From the NCBI GenBank assembly GCA_050011755.1, contig JBEKIM010000002.1, forward strand, positions 1-56,059: DNA of 56,059 bases, written 5' to 3'. The position numbers were made by a program, and so were the translations under genes. The notes under the pieces were generated by a model. It was not told the DNA's origin. It worked only from the letters and a program-made list of their open reading frames with translations, and made no database searches. Within the stretch, counting starts at the first letter, position 1. Every line of letters starts with the position of its first letter. The DNA is from Bog-159 sp050011755 (GTDB lineage: Bacteria > Acidobacteriota > Terriglobia > Bryobacterales > Bryobacteraceae). Shown one piece after another: positions 50,851 to 56,059 of the stretch.

Positions 50851-52077
50851 ATGTGGATTTTCCTTCTCCTTCTTTGGGCCGATCCCGCCGCTTTCGACAA
50901 CACCTTGCGCGCCGGCCTGGAAGCTCTGCGCAGCAACAATTTGCAGGCCGCGCGCACGCGGCTCGAAGAGGCCGCGCGCATACAGCCCGCCAGCCCGCAA
51001 GCCTGGATGGGACTCGCCCAGACTTACTGGAAATTGAAGTTGCCCGATCTAGCGCAAACAGCCGCCGCCAAGGCCGAATCCGCCGCTCCGGATAGCCCCG
51101 TAGTGCTGCACGGCCTCGCCTACTTCTACTCGGAAACGGGCGACGTTGCCAGAGCGGCTTCCCTCGAAGCGCGTTATGCCGGGAAAACTCCGGCCGACCA
51201 CGAGGCATTCCCGCGCGCCATCGGCCTTTACCTGCAATCGAAGCAAACCAAGCCGGCCATCGCGTTGGCCGCCAAAGCTCTGGCCCTGGAGGATCGCGCG
51301 GACGTGCATGAACTGCTGAGCGAAGCTTATGAAATGGACAGCCAGACCGCGAATGCCGTCGCTGAAATGCGCAAGGCCATCAAACTGGATGGCTACCAGG
51401 AGTCCTACTATTTCGGCCTCGCCCAGCTTTACCTGCGGCATCGGGATGCAGGAGCTGCGGTCGAGACGCTTCAGGAAGGGCGCGGGATCTTTGCGCGCAG
51501 CGCGCAACTGGAGCTGGCGCTGGGAGTCGCCTACTACGGGCTGCGCCGCTTTTCGGACGCCGCCGATTGTTTCCTGCGCACCCTCTCGATCGCGCCGGAG
51601 GTGGAACAACCCTACGTCTTTCTAGGCCGGATGCTCGATCAAGCGGACGATAGGCTGCCGCAAGTGACCGCGGCTTTCGCTGCGCGGGCCGCATCCAAGC
51701 CGGACGACTATCTCGCCAGTTTTCTTTATGGCAAAGCCCTCTCCATGGGATTGGGGGACCGCCGCCAGATAGAGGCCCTGTTTCGCAAGTCGATCGCGCT
51801 GCGAGGCGACTTTTGGGAGTCGCATTACGAACTCGGCATCCTGCTCGAACGCGGACACGATTTCGCGGGCGCCGCCGGAGAACTCCAGCGTGCCATCGAA
51901 CTCAACCCCGGCAGCCCCACCCCCCATTACCATCTCGCGCGGGTCTACGAACGGCTGGGCAAGAAGACCGAAGCGGCCGCGGAACTCGCCGCGCATGCGC
52001 GCCTGAGCGCCGAGGAAACCAGCGCGATCCGCAGCCAGGAACGCGCTCTCACCCCGTTGGAATTGCCGGCCCGGTAG
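50851..52077 (+). CDS. Exported TPR-repeat protein
   Basis: This 408-residue protein has a short N-terminal hydrophobic segment (MWIFLLLLWADPAAF) and TPR units along its length: LEALRSNNLQAARTRLEEAA, ASPQAWMGLAQTYWKLKLPD, AVAEMRKAIKLDGYQESYYF, AAGELQRAIELNPGSPTPHY. It is divergent from the FG-GAP/ASPIC gene and begins the plus-strand TPR/ASPIC set. The signal is weak, so export is likely but not certain. It probably binds partner proteins. Confidence 0.82.
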   Translation: MWIFLLLLWADPAAFDNTLRAGLEALRSNNLQAARTRLEEAARIQPASPQAWMGLAQTYWKLKLPDLAQTAAAKAESAAPDSPVVLHGLAYFYSETGDVARAASLEARYAGKTPADHEAFPRAIGLYLQSKQTKPAIALAAKALALEDRADVHELLSEAYEMDSQTANAVAEMRKAIKLDGYQESYYFGLAQLYLRHRDAGAAVETLQEGRGIFARSAQLELALGVAYYGLRRFSDAADCFLRTLSIAPEVEQPYVFLGRMLDQADDRLPQVTAAFAARAASKPDDYLASFLYGKALSMGLGDRRQIEALFRKSIALRGDFWESHYELGILLERGHDFAGAAGELQRAIELNPGSPTPHYHLARVYERLGKKTEAAAELAAHARLSAEETSAIRSQERALTPLELPAR

Positions 52078-52116
52078 CGCGCGCCGGAGCGGCTGACATG
52101 GGCGTAGAATTGGACA

Positions 52117-52353
52117 ATGCTTGCCGTTGGTTTGTTATTCTTCCTGGCTGGTTCCCGTGGCGAACTCCTCATTCGTGAGGTGGCTTTATCGGGTCGCGTG
52201 ATGCAGATCGGCGCCACATCTTCCCAGCGCCTCTCGCCGCCTCGCGAGGTCGCGCCGGGCGCGCCGCCGCTAGTCGGATTTCGCTTTTTCGAGGGCCGGG
52301 AGCGGCATCGCTTCAGCGGACTGGACCTGGTGATCGACGATGCGGGCCATTAG
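52117..52353 (+). CDS. Small exported ORF, uncharacterised
   Basis: This 78-residue frame starts with a signal-like stretch (LAVGLLFFLAGSRGELLI) and overlaps the next TPR gene by 14 nt. The rest (LVGFRFFEGRERHRFSGLDL) is plausible protein with normal codon bias. It lies between two TPR genes in the same direction. It may be real or the remnant of a larger gene. Confidence 0.4.
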   Translation: MLAVGLLFFLAGSRGELLIREVALSGRVMQIGATSSQRLSPPREVAPGAPPLVGFRFFEGRERHRFSGLDLVIDDAGH

Positions 52354-53353
52354 CGCCTGGCTCCTGCTGACCGTGGCCGCGTCCGCGCAGCAGGATCCGC
52401 TCGAGAAGGGTATCGCCGAATTCCATCGCGGCGCATATGCCGCGGCCCAGGCTTCGCTCGACCAAGCACCGGATAGCCCCCAACGCAGGGCTTTCATGGC
52501 GCTGGCGCGCGCGGCCGGCGGAGATTGCGAGGCTGCCCGTTCCGATTTGGCCCGGCAGTTCGCGGAGACGCCGGATGCGGAACTGCGCCGCCTCACCGGC
52601 CTGGCCTTGTCGCAATGCGATCTGGCCCGGGAACATTACGACGATGCCTTTGCCGTAGTAACGCGCTTGAAGTCGCTGTATCCGGGCGATGCGGACGTCC
52701 TTTATCAAGCAGCCCGCCTGCACATGAAAGCCTGGAACGACACGCTCTTCCAGATGTTTCAGAAGGCGCCTTCTTCCTACCGGGTAAATCAGATCTCCGC
52801 GGAAATCTTTGAAATCCAGGGCCGCTACGCGGAGGCGGCCGCGGAATATCGCAAGGCCATTGAAAAGAACTCCTCCGCCCTCGACTTGCATTTTCGTTTG
52901 GGCCGGGCCCTGCTGCTTCAGTCGCATTCGCCGCAGAATCTGGCACTGGCGCGGCGGGAATTCGAAGCGGAATTAAGTTTGAATCCCAACGATGCCGTGG
53001 CCGAATACGAAATCGGCCAGATTCTGCTGGCGGGCCAGGATGCCGCGGCCGTCCAGCGTTTCGAGCGCGCCGCCAGCCTCGACCCCGGCTTCGCGGAAGC
53101 CCTGCAGGCCCTGGCCAAGTTGCGGATGGACGCAAAACAATACGGCGAGGCGATTGCGCTGCTCGAAAAAGTGGTGCATCTCCAGCCCGGCAACGAAGCC
53201 GCGCATTACAGCCTGATGATGGCTTATCGCAACGCCGGACGGGCGGCGGATGCCGCAGGCCAGCAAGCCGTGCTCGACAAATTGCGGCAGGCGCCCGAGG
53301 GCGAGTTTACCGATTTCCTGAAGCGCCTGGGGGACAAGGCGCCCCCGCAGTGA
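52340..53353 (+). CDS. Exported TPR-repeat protein
   Basis: This 337-residue protein has a signal peptide (ISAWLLLTVAASAQQ) and TPR units (KGIAEFHRGAYAAAQASLDQ, GRYAEAAAEYRKAIEKNSSA, LARREFEAELSLNPNDAVAE, KQYGEAIALLEKVVHLQPGN). The end overlaps the start of the FG-GAP/ASPIC gene by 4 nt (GTGA), so the two are translationally coupled, which suggests that they act together outside the cytoplasm. Confidence 0.87.
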   Translation: MRAISAWLLLTVAASAQQDPLEKGIAEFHRGAYAAAQASLDQAPDSPQRRAFMALARAAGGDCEAARSDLARQFAETPDAELRRLTGLALSQCDLAREHYDDAFAVVTRLKSLYPGDADVLYQAARLHMKAWNDTLFQMFQKAPSSYRVNQISAEIFEIQGRYAEAAAEYRKAIEKNSSALDLHFRLGRALLLQSHSPQNLALARREFEAELSLNPNDAVAEYEIGQILLAGQDAAAVQRFERAASLDPGFAEALQALAKLRMDAKQYGEAIALLEKVVHLQPGNEAAHYSLMMAYRNAGRAADAAGQQAVLDKLRQAPEGEFTDFLKRLGDKAPPQ

Positions 53354-54996
53354 CCCGCTTCGAAATCATCCTGCTGTTGCTGCCCGCGGCCTGCGCGACT
53401 GCCGCGGACTTTCACGTAGACTTTCACAATGTCGCGCGCGAGGCCGGCCTGACCCTGCCCTTTCCCAACGGAGGCGACCGCGCTAAACAATACATCATAG
53501 AAACCACCGGCAGCGGCGCGGCCTTTCTCGATTACGATAACGACGGCCTGCTGGATGTGTTTTTAGTCTCCGGTCCGGGCGGCACGAACCGCCTCTATCA
53601 CAACCTCGGAAACGGCAAGTTCGCCGACGTCACCAAAGAGATGGGCCTCGAGCACACCGGATGGGGCCAGGGCGTTTGCGCCGGAGACTTCGATAACGAC
53701 GGTTTCACGGACCTGTTTGTCACTTACTGGGGCCAAAACGTTCTTTACCGCAATCGGGAAGGCCACGGCTTCGAGGATGTCACCGCGAAAGCCGGCCTGC
53801 GGCAGGACCGCACACGATACAACAGCGGTTGCGCGTTTCTCGATTACGACAACGATGGCCACCTCGATCTGTTTGTCGCCAACTACCTGCAGTTCGATTT
53901 CGCCACCACCCCGAAGCCGGGCGAAAATGCCTATTGCTGGTATCGCGATCTGCCGGTGGCATGCGGCCCGCGCGGCCTTCCGTTCGACCGCAACATTTTG
54001 TACCACAACAACGGCGATGGCACTTTCAAAGACGTTTCGGTAGTCTCCGGCATCGCCAAGCCCGCGCACCATTATGCGCTCGGCGTGCTGACCGGCGATT
54101 TCAACCACGACGGCCTTACCGACATCTACGTAGCCTGCGACCAGACCCCCTCGATTCTCTACATCAACCGCGGCGACGGCACTTTCGTGGATGAAGCGCC
54201 GATGCGCGGGACCGCCTTCGACGACAACGGCAACGCGCTTTCCGGCATGGGCGCGGCCGCGGCCGATTACGATGGCGACGGCTGGCTCGATATCTTTCGC
54301 TCCAACTTCTCCGACGAACGTGAAACCCTCTATCGCAATCGCGGTAACGGCGAGTTCGACGACGCCACGCTGTCCGCCGGTATGGCCCTCAACACCCGCT
54401 TCGTGGGCTGGGGCTGCGGCTTCTTCGATTTCGATAACGACGGCTGGCCCGACCTGCTGCTGGTGAATGGCCACGTCTTCCCCGAAGTGGACCGGCTGGG
54501 AACGGACATACATTATAAGGACCGCGCGATCCTGTACCACAACAACGGGAAAGGCAAATTCCTGGACATTTCGGAGTCGGCCGGTCCCGGGATTCTGGAG
54601 AAACACTCCGCGCGCGGCGCCGCGTTTGGCGATTTCGATAACGACGGCAACGTGGAAGTGCTGGTCAACAATCAGAACGAGCCGCCGTCATTGTTGAAGC
54701 AAAGCGGCAAACCCGCGGGCAACTGGGTGACGCTAAAGCTGGTGGGCGTGAAATCCAACCGCGACGCCATCGGAGCCCGCGTGCGTTTGACCGCGGGTGG
54801 ACGCACCCAGGCCGGCGAGGTCCGCAGCGGCGGCAGCTACCTTTCGCAAAGCGATCTGCGGCTGCACTTCGGGCTGGGAAGCGCGCAGCGCGTCGATCGC
54901 GTGGAGATCCGTTGGCCATCCGGCGTGCGGCAGATCGCGCAGGTCGAAAAGGATCTCCCCATCAACCGCGTGATTACCCTGCGGGAAACGCGGTAG
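53350..54996 (+). CDS. FG-GAP repeat protein with C-terminal ASPIC/UnbV domain (second copy)
   Basis: This 548-residue protein has a signal peptide (IILLLLPAACATAADF) and a propeller with loops FLDYDNDGLLDVFLV, DFDNDGFTDLFVTYWG, DYDNDGHLDLFVANY, DFNHDGLTDIYVACD, DYDGDGWLDIFRSNF, and FDFDNDGWPDLLLVNG. The tail is IGARVRLTAGGRTQ, VRSGGSYLSQSDLRLHFGLG. The start is GTG 53350 overlapping the TPR stop. It is homologous to 49059-50801, and the two flank the TPR genes. Confidence 0.9.
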   Translation: MTRFEIILLLLPAACATAADFHVDFHNVAREAGLTLPFPNGGDRAKQYIIETTGSGAAFLDYDNDGLLDVFLVSGPGGTNRLYHNLGNGKFADVTKEMGLEHTGWGQGVCAGDFDNDGFTDLFVTYWGQNVLYRNREGHGFEDVTAKAGLRQDRTRYNSGCAFLDYDNDGHLDLFVANYLQFDFATTPKPGENAYCWYRDLPVACGPRGLPFDRNILYHNNGDGTFKDVSVVSGIAKPAHHYALGVLTGDFNHDGLTDIYVACDQTPSILYINRGDGTFVDEAPMRGTAFDDNGNALSGMGAAAADYDGDGWLDIFRSNFSDERETLYRNRGNGEFDDATLSAGMALNTRFVGWGCGFFDFDNDGWPDLLLVNGHVFPEVDRLGTDIHYKDRAILYHNNGKGKFLDISESAGPGILEKHSARGAAFGDFDNDGNVEVLVNNQNEPPSLLKQSGKPAGNWVTLKLVGVKSNRDAIGARVRLTAGGRTQAGEVRSGGSYLSQSDLRLHFGLGSAQRVDRVEIRWPSGVRQIAQVEKDLPINRVITLRETR

Positions 54997-55009
54997 CTCA
55001 AACTCGGCC

Positions 55010-55419
55010 GGTCGCAATAAACCACTACTGTTTTTCAGTGCGCTTGCCGTTCGTTGAAACTGATCTGGGAAACAAAAACTCCGAAAGATCGGCATATTCT
55101 TCCGCAGGTCTTCAGTACGTGACACTAGCCACACAGAGCCATCGTATACATTGCCGTGCCGAGAGACTGAGAAATTGATTTTGACATTTGACCACTCAAG
55201 TCCATTCACTTCTCCACGTTCGGTTTGCTCCCAGCCGCTTCTGTTACCGACCGAAGCAGCCTTGCCTGCATGGGAGTGCTCTGCCGGCGTCCCGTCCCAG
55301 GGCTCGACTCGCAATTGGATGGTGAAGCCCATACAGCCCTCTGTCTGGTCCGGAAGAAAAATCACAAATCCGTGAAAAGCTGCCTCCGGGGCAAACGCCA
55401 CCCAGGACGGCTGGATCAT
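55010..55419 (-). pseudogene. Possible gene relic, minus strand
   Basis: In the 803-nt gap 54997-55799 the minus strand from a Met at 55419 reads protein-like sequence (FHGFVIFLPDQTEGCMGFTI, LRVEPWDGTPAEHSHAGKAA, KINFSVSRHGNVYDGSVWLV) with moderate third-position GC. It continues without a stop into the antisense of the FG-GAP gene, so the natural end seems lost. I do not recognise the family. Base composition here is lower in GC than in the genes on either side. Confidence 0.25.
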
Positions 55420-55813
55420 CGGCGGAATCAACCTTCTCGTGGACATAACCGACCGCAAGACGGCGGAGATTGAAGCCCATGAGCAGTTCCGCGCCATAGT
55501 CGCGAAGACCCCAGAATGTGTGACGACCATCGCGCGGGACGGAACTCTTATTTTCATGAGTCCCCCAGGTCTCGTGATGGTCGGCGCCAACGCGGCAGAC
55601 GTCGACCAGTACAAAAAGCTGGATGAATTGCCTTTCGACTTCACGCGCCGAAAGATGTCCGTTTTGGTAAAGGATCCCGAAGGCAAAGCCATTCTCCTGA
55701 CCAAAAGCTCCGGAAGAGGAAAGCGAAATGCCTGCGACCCTGGCGGTGGATTGATTTGTGGAGCAGTCACCCCGGCCGCAGGTGCTTCTGAGCGAAACGT
55801 CATTCCACGATGA
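55376..55813 (+). pseudogene. Relic of a multi-PAS sensor kinase
   Basis: The plus strand reads the end of one PAS domain (ATQDGWIIGGINLLVDITDR, then KTAE) and then the start of the next (EQFRAIVAKTPECVTTIARDGTLIFMSPPG, written here only in part: TPECVTTIARDGTLIFM). The frame drifts into unlikely sequence after about 55700 and no kinase core follows. No proper start is present, as a stop lies at 55373-55375. It is a fragment of a two-component sensor of the kind left at 44321-44386. Confidence 0.5.
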
Positions 55814-56059
55814 AGCTCTGGGAGCTAGTGAAGCTGCCGTTGGGCGTGGTAATCGTGATGGGACCGCTGGTCGCCCCCTCCGGAACCCACGCCCAGACGC
55901 CCTGGCTCGAGGGGACGGTGAACTTAGAGGCGAGCGCGCCGTTGAAGCTCACCGAAGTCGCGCCCAGGAAGTTCTTGCCCCACAGAAGCACCTTTTGTCC
56001 CACGCTGCCAGACGTTGGCAGAATGCTGCCGATTTTGGGAAGCGGCGGCGGTAACCCGG
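55800..56059 (-). CDS. C-terminal IPT/TIG-domain end of a secreted protein (runs off right edge)
   Basis: The last 85 codons of a minus-strand gene are present; the 5' part lies outside. The domain reads PKIGSILPTSGSVGQKVLLW, GKNFLGATSVSFNGALASKF, EGATSGPITITTPNGSFTSS, an IPT/TIG immunoglobulin-like module, and ends SFIVE then TGA. Such modules end large acidobacterial surface proteins. An internal GTG at 56003 is not needed as a start, because the frame is open to the edge. Confidence 0.75.
   Translation of the reverse strand, partial: GLPPPLPKIGSILPTSGSVGQKVLLWGKNFLGATSVSFNGALASKFTVPSSQGVWAWVPEGATSGPITITTPNGSFTSSQSFIVE

Noticed and set aside
49725..51095. 456-codon plus-strand frame over the FG-GAP/ASPIC gene
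   Set aside because: It is antisense to repeated Asp-rich loops, which give Val/Ile-rich shadow sequence; the minus-strand protein is clearly real.

Overview
The window is a high-GC bacterial chromosome segment that most resembles Acidobacteriota, probably the Bryobacterales/Solibacterales ('Ca. Solibacter'-like) lineage. This is an inference from gene content: Oar-type TonB-receptor sequence with a carboxypeptidase-regulatory domain, FG-GAP/ASPIC-UnbV proteins beside TPR proteins, a relic with the C-terminus typical of MacB-like (ADOP) permeases, a protein with an STGPRTPEGK motif that I recall from acidobacterial genomes, and many secreted IPT/TIG and TPR proteins. No 16S gene is present, so the assignment is tentative.

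Layout. 1-3.7 kb: a truncated secreted-protein relic at the edge, tRNA-Lys(UUU), a fucose-isomerase-like protein and an APC amino-acid permease. 3.8-8.1 kb (minus strand): an M48 protease, a fused enoyl-CoA hydratase/3-hydroxyacyl-CoA dehydrogenase, and an uncharacterised protein enclosed by inverted hairpin repeats. 8.3-14.7 kb (minus): a secreted clan-A glycoside hydrolase, two tandem phosphohexomutases, a CBM9-like protein and a lipoprotein. 14.8-18.3 kb (plus): two tandem TPR paralogues with duplicated leaders, then an RsbW-like kinase and an STAS antagonist. 18.3-22.2 kb (minus): an M16 peptidase pair, a secreted two-domain VOC protein and ThiS. 22.3-35.2 kb (plus): a long complex I operon, nuoA-C-D-E-F-G-H-J-K-L-M-N, lacking nuoB and nuoI. 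35.2-45 kb: a permease relic, a Tat-exported NHL protein, an Fe-alcohol dehydrogenase, a TonB protein, a KdpE-like regulator, a MauE-thioredoxin fusion, hemL, a geranylgeranyl-reductase-like flavoprotein, a lipoprotein and a stand-alone receiver. 45-56 kb: secreted proteins, a predicted zinc protease, a chimeric TonB-receptor/HflK gene, an FG-GAP/ASPIC and TPR island, gene relics, and the end of an IPT/TIG protein running off the edge.

Three things stand out. (1) The gene at 47135-48919 joins the front of an Oar-type TonB receptor in frame to the back half of HflK. (2) A family of small hairpin modules recurs in at least six intergenic gaps; one 47-nt copy is repeated exactly, inverted, about 15 kb away, and two copies bracket the STGPRTPEGK gene like the ends of a mobile unit. 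(3) The otherwise complete nuo operon lacks exactly the two Fe-S subunits (NuoB, NuoI) that link the electron-input arm to the quinone site, so these must be encoded elsewhere if the complex works. Calls rest on reading the translations and DNA directly; no database search was run.
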